Source of the DNA: Alphaproteobacteria bacterium
Lineage (GTDB): Bacteria; Myxococcota_A; UBA796; CAJQPC01
Direction: 5' to 3'
Length of the DNA stretch: 64,000 nt
Assembly: GCA_020632795.1 (NCBI GenBank)
Contig: JACKEV010000006.1
Span: 426,001 to 490,000 of the forward strand
Shown: positions 52,550 to 64,000 of the stretch, one piece after another
Position numbering within the stretch: the first letter of the stretch is position 1
Layout: every line of letters begins with the position of its first letter
Position numbers and translations under genes: made by a program
The notes under the pieces: model-generated
What the model was told of the DNA's origin: nothing
The model's input: only the letters and a program-made list of their open reading frames with translations
Database searches by the model: none

Positions 52550-53758
52550 ATGATTCAGCAGTGGTTGGAGGACAAGCGGCTGGGGCGGGCGCACAGCGCT
52601 GAGGACATCGCGGCCCTCATCGACGGGGTGCTGGACGGCTCGGTCACCCGGCCGCAGATCGCGGCCTGGCTGGCCTTCGTGGTCTGCAAGGGCATGAGCG
52701 ACGCGGAGACCGTGGCCCTGACCCAGGCGATGACCGCCTCCGGCGCCCGCTTCGACTGGGCCGGGCTGGAGGGCCCGTTCGTGGACAAGCACTCCACGGG
52801 CGGGGTGGGCGACAAGGTCTCTCTGGTGCTGGCGCCGGTGTGGGCGGCGATGGGCCTCAAGGTCCCGATGATCTCCGGGCGCGGCCTGGGCATCACCGGC
52901 GGCACCCTCGACAAGCTGGAGTCCATCGATGGCCTGTCCACGACGCTGGCGGAGGACGCGCTGCGCGCTCAGCTCGCCGAGGTCGGCTGCTTCATCTGCG
53001 GACAGACCGAGTCCCTCGCCCCCGCCGACCGGGTGCTCTACGCCCTGCGCGATGAGACCGGCACCGTCGAGTCCATCCCGCTGATCACCGCCTCGATCCT
53101 GTCCAAGAAGCTGGCCGAGGGCCTGGACCGCCTGGTGCTGGACGTCAAGGTGGGCTCGGGCGCGTTCATGAAGACGATGTCGCGGGCCCGTGCGCTCGCA
53201 GACACGCTGGTGGCGGTGGGGCAGGGCGCCGGGGTGGAGACCACCGCCCACATCACCGACATGAGCCGGCCCTTGGGGCGCGCGGTGGGCAACGCGGTCG
53301 AGGTCGCCGAGTCCATCGACGCGCTGAAGGGCGGCGGCCCGCCGGATCTGCGCGCCCTGGTCCTCAAGCTCAGCGGCGAGCCCGCGCGCGCGGCGGGCGC
53401 GCTGGACAGCGGCGCGGCCTTCGAGGTGTTCGAGCGCATGGTGGCCGCCCAGGGCGGGCGGCTGGACACGCCGCTGCTGGGGGAGGGCTGCGGCGAGCAT
53501 GTGGTCACCGCCGGTCGTTATGGCAAGATCTCCAGGTGCGACGCGCGGGAGATCGGGCTGGCCGCGTTCGCCCTGGGGGCGGGCCGCAGCCGCTCCGACG
53601 ACGTCGTGCATCCCGGCGTCGGCGTGGTCCTCCGCGCGGTGCCCGGGGACGAGGTGAGGGAAGGGGACCCCCTGGCGTCGGTGTTCCATGACGGTGGACG
53701 CGGCCTCGCGTCTGCGGTTAAGCACGTCCGAAGTGCCTTCAATCTCTTGGGAGAATGA
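52550..53758 (+). CDS. Pyrimidine-nucleoside/thymidine phosphorylase
   Basis: 402 residues, close to the ~430-440 of DeoA/Pdp. The family signature region is present (GRGLGITGGTLDKLESI) together with KHSTGGVGDKVSL, the phosphate-binding loop, and LVLDVKVGSGAFMK. It splits thymidine, deoxyuridine or uridine with phosphate into base and (deoxy)ribose-1-phosphate. From sequence alone I cannot choose between thymidine (deoA) and broad pyrimidine (pdp) specificity; the GSGAFMK segment fits both. AGGA lies before the ATG, 8 bases after deoB. Confidence 0.92.
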   Translation: MIQQWLEDKRLGRAHSAEDIAALIDGVLDGSVTRPQIAAWLAFVVCKGMSDAETVALTQAMTASGARFDWAGLEGPFVDKHSTGGVGDKVSLVLAPVWAAMGLKVPMISGRGLGITGGTLDKLESIDGLSTTLAEDALRAQLAEVGCFICGQTESLAPADRVLYALRDETGTVESIPLITASILSKKLAEGLDRLVLDVKVGSGAFMKTMSRARALADTLVAVGQGAGVETTAHITDMSRPLGRAVGNAVEVAESIDALKGGGPPDLRALVLKLSGEPARAAGALDSGAAFEVFERMVAAQGGRLDTPLLGEGCGEHVVTAGRYGKISRCDAREIGLAAFALGAGRSRSDDVVHPGVGVVLRAVPGDEVREGDPLASVFHDGGRGLASAVKHVRSAFNLLGE

Positions 53759-53760
53759 CC

Positions 53761-54294
53761 ATGCGACTCCTCCTCATGCTCGCCCTGGCCGTCAGCCCCG
53801 CGCTCGCGGGCAAGCTCGCGGGCGTCACCCTGCCCGACACCGTCGAGGTCGGGGGGCAGAAGCTCGTCCTCAACGGCATGGGCCTCCGCGAGAAGTACTT
53901 CATCGACATCTACGTCGGCGCCCTCTACCTCCCCGCCAAGACCACCGACGCCAGCGAGGCCATCTCCAGCGACGTCCCCAAGCAGATCACCATGCACATG
54001 ACCTACGATCTGTCCAAGGACAAGCTCGCCGAGACCATGCGCGAGAGCATGAACAACGCCGGCGAGCCCGAGGCGAAGAAGCACGCCGAGACCCTGGCCG
54101 GCTGGATGGAGGACGTGGTCGAGGGCGACCAGATCATCCTGCGCTACGAGCCCGGCACGGGCACCTCGGTCATCGTCAAGGGCAACCCCAAGGGCACCAT
54201 CGAGGGCACCCCCTTCATGCGCGCGGTGTGGGGCATCTACCTGGGCCCCAACCCGCCCACGTCCGCCCTGAAGAAGGGCCTCCTGGGCCTCTGA
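53761..54294 (+). CDS. Secreted chalcone-isomerase-like protein
   Basis: 177 residues with a signal peptide (MRLLLMLALAVSPALAG), then a chalcone-isomerase-like domain: GVTLPDTVEVGGQKLVLNGMGLREKYFIDIYVGALYLPA, later QITMHMTYDLSKDKLAETMRE and the end segment MRAVWGIYLGPNPP. Bacterial members are periplasmic proteins of unknown ligand that may bind fatty acids. The ATG at 53761 has GGGAG seven bases upstream; an ATG two codons earlier overlaps the phosphorylase stop but would sit one base from that site. Its place inside a nucleoside operon is unexpected. Confidence 0.85.
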   Translation: MRLLLMLALAVSPALAGKLAGVTLPDTVEVGGQKLVLNGMGLREKYFIDIYVGALYLPAKTTDASEAISSDVPKQITMHMTYDLSKDKLAETMRESMNNAGEPEAKKHAETLAGWMEDVVEGDQIILRYEPGTGTSVIVKGNPKGTIEGTPFMRAVWGIYLGPNPPTSALKKGLLGL

Positions 54295-54301
54295 CCGCGC
54301 G

Positions 54302-55696
54302 TTGCTGCTCCTCACGCTGATCGAGCCGGCCTTCGCCGGGAACTTCATCCCGGCGGAGACCACTGTCCTCGACCGGGCGGTGTCGCTGCTCGGCATCGGC
54401 GTGATGATCGGTCTCGCCTGGCTGATGTCCACCGACCGGAAGGCCATCACCTGGCGGCCGGTGCTGTGGGGCGTGGGCCTCCAGCTCGCGTTCGGCGCCA
54501 TCGTCCTGGCGCCCTGGCTCCAGGACTTCTTCTTCGTGGGCGTCGACGCCGGGGTCAAGCGCCTGCTCTCCTTCGCCGAGGCCGGGGCGGACTTCGTCTT
54601 CCAGACCACCGAGCCCCACCAGATCGAGGTGGGCTTCGGCGGCGGTCAGCCCGAGACCTTCATCGGCCGCATCAGCCCGCCGGTGAAGACCTTCGCGTTC
54701 TGGATCCTGCCCACCATCGTCTTCTTCTCCAGCCTGATGAGCATCCTCTACCACCTGGGGATCATGCAGGTGCTGGTCAAGGCCATCGCGTGGGTGATGC
54801 AGCGCACGATGGGCACCTCGGGCAGCGAGTCGCTGGCGGCGGCCTCCAACATCTTCGTGGGGCAGACCGAGGCTCCGCTGGTGGTCAAGCCCTACGTCCA
54901 CACCATGACCCGCAGCGAGCTGCACGCGCTGATGACCGGGGGCTTCGCCACCGTCGCGGGCGGGGTCATGGCGGCGTATGTCGGCTTCCTCAAGGATATC
55001 CCCGGCATCGCCGGGCACCTGGTCACCGCCTCCATCCTCTCGGCCCCCGCCGCGCTGGCCATCTCCAAGGTCATGGTCCCCGAGACCCAGGTCAGCGACA
55101 CCGCCGGCAAGGTCACCCTTTCGGTGCCCAGCGAGGCCGAAAACGTGATGGAGGCCGCCGCGCGCGGGGCCACCGAGGGCATGAAGCTGGCGATCAACGT
55201 CGCGGCCATGCTCATCGCCTTCGTCGGGCTGGTCGCGATGATCGACTGGGTGCTGACCCTGGCGCCGATCACCTTCTGCGCGTCCGAGATCAACCTCGGC
55301 TACAGCGACACCTGCGAGCCCTTGTCCCTGGCCCGCATCCTGGGCTGGGTGTTCTCGCCCATCGCCTTCGCCATGGGCGTTCCGTGGGATGAGGCCGCGG
55401 TCGTCGGGCGCCTGCTGGGCGAGAAGCTCGTGCTCACCGAGTTCATCGCCTACGTCAGCCTGGGCGGGCTGGTCAACGCCGAGGTCCCGGTGCTCTCGGA
55501 GCGCTCCGCGATCATCGCCAGCTACGCGCTGTGCGGCTTCGCGAACTTCGCCTCGGTGGGCATCCAACTCGGCGGCATCGGCGGCATCGCCCCCGAGCGC
55601 ATGGGTGACCTCTCCGCGCTGGCGCTGCGCGCGATGATCGCGGGCTCCCTCGCGGCCTTCATGACCGCCACCGTCGCAGGCGTCCTGCTGGGCTGA
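54302..55696 (+). CDS. nupC: Concentrative nucleoside transporter (NupC/CNT family)
   Basis: 464 residues, longer than the ~400 of NupC. The family signature is NIFVGQTEAPLVVKPY, with LAAASNIFVGQ before it, TGGFATVAGGVMAAYVGFL, and a late repeat VNAEVPVLSERSAIIASYALCGFANFASVGIQLGGIG. CNT proteins bring nucleosides in with H+ or Na+. Extra length lies in an inserted region near 80-130 (FAEAGADFVFQTTEPHQIEVGFGGGQPE) outside the membrane and a loop with two Cys (ITFCASEINLGYSDTCEP). The start is TTG at 54302, 7 bases after the previous stop, with a weak ribosome-binding site. It supplies substrates for the enzymes of the operon. Confidence 0.92.
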   Translation: MLLLTLIEPAFAGNFIPAETTVLDRAVSLLGIGVMIGLAWLMSTDRKAITWRPVLWGVGLQLAFGAIVLAPWLQDFFFVGVDAGVKRLLSFAEAGADFVFQTTEPHQIEVGFGGGQPETFIGRISPPVKTFAFWILPTIVFFSSLMSILYHLGIMQVLVKAIAWVMQRTMGTSGSESLAAASNIFVGQTEAPLVVKPYVHTMTRSELHALMTGGFATVAGGVMAAYVGFLKDIPGIAGHLVTASILSAPAALAISKVMVPETQVSDTAGKVTLSVPSEAENVMEAAARGATEGMKLAINVAAMLIAFVGLVAMIDWVLTLAPITFCASEINLGYSDTCEPLSLARILGWVFSPIAFAMGVPWDEAAVVGRLLGEKLVLTEFIAYVSLGGLVNAEVPVLSERSAIIASYALCGFANFASVGIQLGGIGGIAPERMGDLSALALRAMIAGSLAAFMTATVAGVLLG

Positions 55697-55705
55697 CCGC
55701 CGGCC

Positions 55706-55936
55706 CTACCAGCCCCGCCCGGCGTTGGAGTCCTCCACCATCCGGGGGAGGAAGATGGCGTCTATGATGGTGCCCACGCCGCACAGGCCGCCGGTCAGCA
55801 GCCAGATGATCCCGCTGGCTGGACGACCCAGGTAGAACCTGTGGATTCCGGGGAGCAGCACGAACGACAGCGCCCAGAGCGCATACGCGGTGCCGACCTC
55901 ACGCCGTTGGGGGGACCGCACGAGCTCGTTGGCCAT
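55706..55936 (-). CDS. TM2-domain membrane protein
   Basis: 76 residues, the TM2 domain: YALWALSFVLLPGIHRFYLGRPASGIIWLLTGGLCGVGTIIDAIFLP, with the conserved G-x-H-R-F-Y-L-G between two helices. The family often appears next to other membrane or stress proteins and has no agreed role. The start at 55936 has AGGAGA five bases upstream; it is preferred over an earlier frame start. Divergent from the carbonic anhydrase gene across 90 bases. Confidence 0.85.
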   Translation of the reverse strand: MANELVRSPQRREVGTAYALWALSFVLLPGIHRFYLGRPASGIIWLLTGGLCGVGTIIDAIFLPRMVEDSNAGRGW

Positions 55937-56026
55937 GGTATCTCCTGGACTCCTTTCGAGTACGCGAACCGGAGCCTCTGTTACGCCGCCGCACCGCAAG
56001 TTATTTCACCCGCCCCGGAGCGCACG

Positions 56027-56533
56027 ATGATCCAGACCTTCCGCGAGCACGCCCCCCAGGTGGACCCCACGGCCTGGGTCCACCCGATGGCCACCGTCAT
56101 CGGCCAGGTCGAGCTGGGGCCCGGCGTGACGGTGTGGCCCGCGGCGGTCCTGCGCGGGGACATGGGCCTCATCCGCATCGGCGAGGACGCCAACGTCCAG
56201 GACGGCGCGGTGGTCCACATGACCTCGGACATCTCCAACACGCTGGTGGGCCCCCGGGTCACCGTGGGGCACCGCGCGGTGCTGCACGGCTGCGTCATCG
56301 AGGGCGACGCGCTCATCGGCATGGGCGCGATCCTGCTGGACAACTGCCACATCCCGGCCAACTGCGTGGTGGGCGCGGGCGCCCTGGTCACCGCCAACAA
56401 GCGCTTCCCGCCCCACTCGCTGATCCTGGGCTCCCCGGCCCGGGTCGCGCGCAGCCTGAACGACCAGGATCTGGAGTGGATCCGGTACAGCTGGAGCCAC
56501 TACAAGGAGACCGCGGTCCACTACCGGGGGTGA
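56027..56533 (+). CDS. Gamma-carbonic-anhydrase family protein (left-handed beta-helix)
   Basis: 168 residues made of hexapeptide repeats (VIGQVELGPGVTVWPAAVLRGDMG, IRIGEDANVQDGAVVHM), folding as a left-handed beta-helix trimer. The three zinc-binding His are in VVHMTSD and VGHRAVLHGCVI. This is the YrdA/PaaY/CaiE-like branch, which often lacks strong carbonic anhydrase activity, so catalysis is plausible but not assured. The C-terminal helix (DLEWIRYSWSHYKETAVHY) matches the family. GGAG precedes the ATG at 56027. Confidence 0.9.
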   Translation: MIQTFREHAPQVDPTAWVHPMATVIGQVELGPGVTVWPAAVLRGDMGLIRIGEDANVQDGAVVHMTSDISNTLVGPRVTVGHRAVLHGCVIEGDALIGMGAILLDNCHIPANCVVGAGALVTANKRFPPHSLILGSPARVARSLNDQDLEWIRYSWSHYKETAVHYRG

Positions 56534-56535
56534 CC

Positions 56536-56564
56536 TTGCTCCCGGCCTCCGGTCGGCCTACATT
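56536..56564 (+). promoter_or_regulatory. Promoter of smc-ftsY
   Basis: TTGCTC at 56536-56541, a 17-base spacer and TACATT at 56559-56564, in the gap between the carbonic anhydrase and smc genes; the same -10 hexamer as rRNA P1. Confidence 0.5.
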
Positions 56565-56633
56565 CGACGGCCTGGACAGCGCTCATCGCTGAACCGTCAA
56601 GCACACGCTCCTCCCGCTGGATCCAGCCGCTTC

Positions 56634-60272
<3,639 letters not shown>

Positions 60273-60305
60273 CCAGGCGTTAGGGGACCGCAGCCCGGAG
60301 TCCAC

Positions 60306-61412
60306 GTGAACCTCGATCCCAGCGCGCTGACCGCGTTCCTCTCCACGACGGAGGGCCAGGTGGTCGCGGGCGTGATCCTGGTCGTCCTGGTCGCGGTCAC
60401 CGGCTGGGTCATGCGCACCCGCGCCTCGACCCCCCGGCTCGAGGACGACGACGCCCCGTCGCAGATCGCAACCTCCAGCCCGGCGAAGCCCGCCCCCAGG
60501 CCCGCCGGCCCCTCGGCCCTGGAGCGCTTCCGAGCGGGCTTCTCCCGCACCAGCGCGGCCCTCGGCGTCGGCGCCATCTTCAACCGCAGCGCGGTGGACG
60601 ACGCCCTCTTCGAGGCCCTGGAGGAGGCCCTCATCAGCGCCGACGTGGGCGTGCGCACCACCATGAGCCTGCTCGACGCGCTGCGCCAGCGGGCCCGCGA
60701 CCACCGCATCACCGAGCCCGACGCCCTGCGCGAGGCCCTGCGCGCGCTGCTCAAGGACCGCCTGCGGCAGCAGGACCCGGCCCTCAAGCCCGCGCCGGCC
60801 GAGGGCCCCCACGTCATCCTGGTCGTCGGGGTCAACGGCTCCGGCAAGACCACCACCATCGGCAAGCTCGCCGCCCTCTTCAAGGCGCAGGGCAGCTCGG
60901 TGCTGCTGGGCGCGGGCGACACCTTCCGCGCGGGCGCCATCGAGCAGCTCCGCGTGTGGTCCGAGCGGGCGGGGGCGGACTTCGTGGCCCACCAGGAGGG
61001 CGCCGACCCCGCCGCCGTGCTCTTCGACGCCCTGGAGGCCGCCAAGGCCCGCTCCGCCGACGTCGTGCTGTGCGACACCGCCGGCCGCCTCCAGAGCAAG
61101 CGCCCCCTCATGGAGGAGCTGGGCAAGGTCACCCGGGTCATCGGCCGCGCGGTCGAGGGCGCTCCCCACGAGGTCCTGCTCGTGCTCGACGGAACAATGG
61201 GGCAGAACGCGCTCTCCCAGGCCCGCATCTTCGGCGAGGTCACCGGGGTCACGGGGGTCGTGCTCACCAAGCTCGACGGCACCGCCAAGGGCGGCGTGGT
61301 GGTCGCGGTCATGGAGGAGCTGGGCCTGCCCGTGAAGTTCGTCGGCATCGGCGAGCAGCTCGACGACCTGCGCCCCTTCGACCCCGACGCCTTCGTGGAC
61401 ACCCTCATCTGA
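60306..61412 (+). CDS. ftsY: Signal recognition particle receptor FtsY
   Basis: 368 residues. An N-terminal membrane helix (about 18-36, VVAGVILVVLVAVTGWVM) replaces the long acidic domain of other FtsY proteins; a short acidic linker follows. The NG domain has the helical bundle (FEALEEALISADVGV), G1 VNGSGKTTT, the insertion-box motif AGDTFRAGAIEQL, G3 DTAGR and G4 TKLDGTAKGG. It docks SRP-ribosome complexes on the inner membrane. The GTG start has GGAG five bases upstream. The smc-ftsY pairing is a common one. Confidence 0.95.
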   Translation: MNLDPSALTAFLSTTEGQVVAGVILVVLVAVTGWVMRTRASTPRLEDDDAPSQIATSSPAKPAPRPAGPSALERFRAGFSRTSAALGVGAIFNRSAVDDALFEALEEALISADVGVRTTMSLLDALRQRARDHRITEPDALREALRALLKDRLRQQDPALKPAPAEGPHVILVVGVNGSGKTTTIGKLAALFKAQGSSVLLGAGDTFRAGAIEQLRVWSERAGADFVAHQEGADPAAVLFDALEAAKARSADVVLCDTAGRLQSKRPLMEELGKVTRVIGRAVEGAPHEVLLVLDGTMGQNALSQARIFGEVTGVTGVVLTKLDGTAKGGVVVAVMEELGLPVKFVGIGEQLDDLRPFDPDAFVDTLI

Positions 61413-61423
61413 GGGCCGCCGGG

Positions 61424-61452
61424 TTGACGGGCGGGGGCGAACATCCTACGGT
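61424..61452 (+). promoter_or_regulatory. Promoter of zapA
   Basis: TTGACG at 61424-61429, a 17-base spacer and TACGGT at 61447-61452, 23 bases before the zapA start codon with a GAGG site in between. Confidence 0.6.
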
Positions 61453-61475
61453 GCCCCTCTCTGAATTGAGGCGTC

Positions 61476-61769
61476 ATGACCGTACGCATCACCATCCGAG
61501 GCCGCCAGTACACGCTGCGCTCTGACGAGCCCGAGGAAGACCTCGAGGCGGTCGCGGCCTACGTCGACCGCAAGATGGCGGAGATCAGCAACGCCAGCTT
61601 CGACGAGTACACCGTCGCGATGCTCTCGGCGCTCAACATCGCCTCGGAGTACCACCGCTTCCGCCGCCAGGTCGCCGACCGCCTGGACGAGTACGACCGC
61701 GAGCTGGCCACGGTGGGCGCGATCCTCGACGCCGCCCTCCCGCCGGAGCCGGACGAGGACGAGGGCTGA
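61476..61769 (+). CDS. zapA: Cell division protein ZapA
   Basis: 97 residues, typical ZapA length: VRITIRGRQYTLRSDEPEEDLEAVAAYVDRKMAEI (beta-beta-alpha head with the family pattern of hydrophobics), then a C-terminal coiled coil (IASEYHRFRRQVADRLDEYDREL). ZapA cross-links FtsZ filaments at the division ring. A good promoter TTGACG-N17-TACGGT lies at 61424-61452 and GAGG four bases before the ATG, so it has its own promoter despite following ftsY by 63 bases. Confidence 0.92.
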   Translation: MTVRITIRGRQYTLRSDEPEEDLEAVAAYVDRKMAEISNASFDEYTVAMLSALNIASEYHRFRRQVADRLDEYDRELATVGAILDAALPPEPDEDEG

Positions 61770-61794
61770 CGCGGCCGCGCCCGGTGATTAGGGT
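61766..61794 (+). promoter_or_regulatory. Promoter of the DUF2752 gene, probably leaderless
   Basis: CTGACG at 61766-61771, a 17-base spacer and TAGGGT at 61789-61794, ending 7 bases before the GTG at 61802. The -35 overlaps the zapA stop codon. Confidence 0.45.
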
Positions 61795-61801
61795 AGGGGA
61801 C

Positions 61802-62254
61802 GTGGAGCTCTCCGAGTCAGCGCGCGCCCGACTGCTCAGCCTGGGGCTGGGGTTGCCGTCGTGGGCCGTGCTGTCCATCGCCGCCTGGCTGACGCCCTCC
61901 CCGGCGGGCCACGGCACCCACCAGCAGCTCGGCCTCGGCCAGTGCACGCTGCTGGGGCTCACCGGCTACCCCTGCCCGATGTGCGGGATGACCACGACGT
62001 TCTCGCACATGGCCCACCTCCAGCCCCTCGCCGCGCTCGTCACCCAGCCCTTCGGGGTGGTGCTCTTCGCGGGCACCTGCTTCGTCGCCTCGGTCGCGGT
62101 GGTCGAGCTGGTCGCGCCCCGCGGCCGGTGGACCCGCCTGCTGGAGTTCGTGGAGCGCTGGGAGCTGGCCATCGCCAGCAGCCTGCTGGTGGGGCTGGTG
62201 CTCGGCTGGGTCTACAAGGTCACGGCGATGGGTCTTGGTCCGCTGGCGGGTTGA
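61802..62254 (+). CDS. DUF2752 membrane protein
   Basis: 150 residues from GTG at 61802, with three membrane helices. The DUF2752 signature G-Y-P-C-P-x-C-G-x-T-T is present (GYPCPMCGMTTTFSHM), followed by LQPLAALVTQPFGVVLF. The role of the family is unknown; the Cys pair could bind metal. A GTG at 61784 would add six residues, but 61802 is preferred because TAGGGT ends 7 bases before it, with CTGACG 17 bases further upstream, as at other likely leaderless genes here. Its last 35 bases overlap the convergent MopE-like gene. Confidence 0.82.
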   Translation: MELSESARARLLSLGLGLPSWAVLSIAAWLTPSPAGHGTHQQLGLGQCTLLGLTGYPCPMCGMTTTFSHMAHLQPLAALVTQPFGVVLFAGTCFVASVAVVELVAPRGRWTRLLEFVERWELAIASSLLVGLVLGWVYKVTAMGLGPLAG

Positions 62255-63359
62255 CCCCGCACTCCGGCACCCACGCCAGATCGTCGCTGTCCACCAGGCT
62301 GCCCAGGATCTCCGCCTCGCCGGTGTCGGGGTCCAGCAGGTGCAGCTCGGTCCCGGTGCCCAGGTAGAGGGTCTGTTCCTCCAGGTGGTAGGCCAGCCCG
62401 GGGCTGGTCATCGGCACGGCCAGGGGGATCAGCTCCTGGGCCTTGCCGGTGTCCAGGTTGACCTGGAAGAGGTTCCCGCCGGGCAGCTCGACGCCGTACA
62501 TGCGCTGCTTCACACAGGAGAACGCCACGCCGCAGTCGTCGATGTCGATGTCCAGCAGGCCGATCACCTCCGTGGAGCCGTCCACGGTGCTGATCTCGAC
62601 CAGGGTGTCGTTGTCCACGTCCAGGCCGAACAGCCGGCTGTCCACGCCGAAGGAGATCCCGCACAGCCGGCCGCTGTCCACGGGGCCCACGCCCCAGCCG
62701 GTGCCGTTGCAGGGGTCGAAGTAGTAGAGGTGGCCCTCGGCGGAGTCATAGGCGTAGACCGTCCCGTCCGCGCTGCCCGGATCCGACGCCAGGCTGGAGA
62801 ACTCGTAGGGGGTCAGGCGCTCCTCGATCTCCGAGAGGCGGAAGTGCTGGCCGTTCTCGGGCTGCACCTGGAAGACCTCCCGCAGGCCGGAGTGGATCGT
62901 GACCAGGGACTGGTGGAGCATCAGCTCCTCGTCCACCGCCGCGTCGCAGTCGTCGTCCTCCTCGTTGCAGACCTCGCGGGCAGCGGGGGAGATCCAGGCG
63001 CGCTCGTCGTCGCAGTCGCCCGCGACGCTGACGTACTGGACGGGCCGCTCGCAGGCCTGGAGGGAGACATCCTCGTCGCCGAAGCTGTCGTCGTCGAAGT
63101 CCGCGTACCAGGTCTGCGCGTCGAGGGCGTCGGGCTCGTCGATCTCGCCGTCGCAGTCGTTGTCCGCGCCGTCGCAGACCTCCGCCGCTCCAGGGGTGGC
63201 GCGGGGATCGTGGTCGTCGCAGTCCTCGTCAGCGGGGGAGCCGTCGCCGTCCTGATCCACCTCGTCCACCGGCCCGGATCCGGTCGGGGGGAGGGAGATG
63301 GGGTCTTGCCGATCGCAGCCGAAGCCGAGCAGGGGGAGCAGGATCCAGGGGGCCCTCAT
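62220..63359 (-). CDS. MopE-like lipoprotein with a C-terminal propeller-like region
   Basis: 379 residues; lipobox LLGFGC (Cys15), GAGGAT upstream of the ATG at 63359. About three MopE-type repeats (~30-150: DEDCDDHDPRATP, VCDGADNDCDGEIDEPD, GDCDDERAWISP, VCNEEDDDCDAAVDEE) are followed by ~220 residues with propeller-like strands (GTVYAYDSAEGHLYYFDPCNG, SRLFGLDVDNDTLVEIST, QRMYGVELPGGNLFQVNLDTGKA, EQTLYLGTGTELHLLDPDTGEAE). It differs from the two other MopE-like proteins here, which end in a fibrinogen-like domain. Probably a surface protein of unknown ligand. Confidence 0.85.
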   Translation of the reverse strand: MRAPWILLPLLGFGCDRQDPISLPPTGSGPVDEVDQDGDGSPADEDCDDHDPRATPGAAEVCDGADNDCDGEIDEPDALDAQTWYADFDDDSFGDEDVSLQACERPVQYVSVAGDCDDERAWISPAAREVCNEEDDDCDAAVDEELMLHQSLVTIHSGLREVFQVQPENGQHFRLSEIEERLTPYEFSSLASDPGSADGTVYAYDSAEGHLYYFDPCNGTGWGVGPVDSGRLCGISFGVDSRLFGLDVDNDTLVEISTVDGSTEVIGLLDIDIDDCGVAFSCVKQRMYGVELPGGNLFQVNLDTGKAQELIPLAVPMTSPGLAYHLEEQTLYLGTGTELHLLDPDTGEAEILGSLVDSDDLAWVPECGVNPPADQDPSP

Positions 63360-63433
63360 GGCGATCCTCGCTGATTTTTCAGCAGTATCCGCCGATGGCG
63401 TGCCGAAGTCAACGGGCCACGGGGCGGCATCCC

Positions 63434-63461
63434 TTGACACCTCTCCGGGGTGCGCTACATT
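63434..63461 (+). promoter_or_regulatory. rRNA operon promoter P1
   Basis: TTGACA at 63434-63439, a 16-base spacer and TACATT at 63456-63461: a strong sigma-70-type match in the gap between the divergent MopE-like gene and 16S. Transcription would start about 220 bases before the mature 16S end. Confidence 0.75.
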
Positions 63462-63538
63462 GCGGGGGCCTTCGGGAACCGGCCGCTGCCCTGGCAGCGC
63501 CTTCTCGGGCCGCTGAGAAGCGAGTGCTGAAAAAGTGC

Positions 63539-63566
63539 TTGACACGCTCAGCCGGCGCGATAAAAC
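63539..63566 (+). promoter_or_regulatory. rRNA operon promoter P2
   Basis: A second perfect TTGACA at 63539-63544, a 16-base spacer and TAAAAC at 63561-63566. It lies 105 bases after P1, giving the tandem arrangement usual for rRNA operons. A small hairpin (CTTCTC...GAGAAG, 63501-63520) lies between the two. Confidence 0.7.
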
Positions 63567-63610
63567 TCGGGGGCTTCGCGACGCAGCACCGTTTCAACGG
63601 ACGTCGCGTC

Positions 63611-63624
63611 GGTCTTTGAAAAAT
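63611..63624 (+). promoter_or_regulatory. boxA-like antitermination site in the rRNA leader
   Basis: GGTCTTTGAAAAAT resembles the boxA element (TGCTCTTTAACAAT) that loads the NusB/S10 antitermination complex on rRNA transcripts. It lies about 65 bases before the mature 16S end, the expected place in the leader. Confidence 0.55.
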
Positions 63625-63689
63625 AGGTAGCAACTCTGTCGATTTGAATAGAGTTTTACGCTCGGCTTACGAGTCGAGTGCACAGGTTT

Positions 63690-64000
<311 letters not shown>

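Overview
The window is about 70% G+C and gene-dense. It looks like the chromosome of a myxobacterium-like organism (Myxococcota or a close relative). The support is three MopE-like lipoproteins built from Asp/Cys-rich metal-binding repeats, an FG-GAP lipoprotein, eukaryote-type Ser/Thr kinases (one with an ATPase/TPR tail), and a bacterial 16S rRNA gene that starts at about 63690 and leaves the window. The exact lineage is an inference; the 310 visible bases of 16S would settle it.

Layout. 1-3.2 kb: a START-domain fragment, an SDR oxidoreductase and a propeller-BRCT protein. 3.2-12.3 kb: a nine-gene leftward operon in which almost every junction is a 4-base overlap. It encodes two small membrane-associated proteins, a haem-b/Rieske fusion, a Cys-containing membrane-anchored partner, an OlsB-type N-acyltransferase, an OlsA/PlsC-type O-acyltransferase, a three-domain fusion (alpha/beta hydrolase + DedA/VTT + ATP-grasp), a lipoprotein and a secreted repeat protein. 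It reads as an aminolipid synthesis, export and modification system and is the best candidate for something undescribed. 12.3-16.5 kb: two tandem MopE/fibrinogen-like lipoproteins. 16.7-19.2 kb: a Bax-inhibitor-1 protein, an acyltransferase and an unusual epimerase-like SDR. 19.2-24.1 kb: a four-PAS hybrid histidine kinase divergent from phnW-phnX (2-aminoethylphosphonate catabolism). 24.1-31.8 kb: a ten-gene Mrp-type cation/proton antiporter operon with extra subunits.

32.0-36.3 kb: a multi-TM protein, a His-rich Nfu-N protein, a DUF6918 protein, a HEAT-repeat lipoprotein and a small protein. 36.5-40.0 kb: a coiled-coil protein and a kinase, convergent with an ECF sigma factor coupled to a double cyclic-nucleotide-binding protein. 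40.1-48.4 kb: thrS without its TGS domain, a TauE/SafE permease, a PknK-like kinase, a threonine-synthase-like protein lacking the PLP lysine, and a methyltransferase that probably starts at CTG. 48.4-50.3 kb: the FG-GAP lipoprotein. 50.5-55.7 kb: a nucleoside salvage operon (deoC-deoB-pyrimidine phosphorylase-chalcone-isomerase-like-nupC). 55.7-62.3 kb: a TM2 protein, gamma-carbonic anhydrase, smc-ftsY, zapA and a DUF2752 protein. 62.2-64 kb: a third MopE-like lipoprotein, then the rRNA operon with two tandem promoters.

Two expression features recur. Many genes are joined by NTGA stop/start overlaps, including GTG, TTG and probably CTG starts. Four genes without a Shine-Dalgarno sequence have a -10-like hexamer exactly 7 bases before the start codon, which suggests leaderless transcripts. 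I saw no tRNA, CRISPR array, insertion sequence or phage gene.
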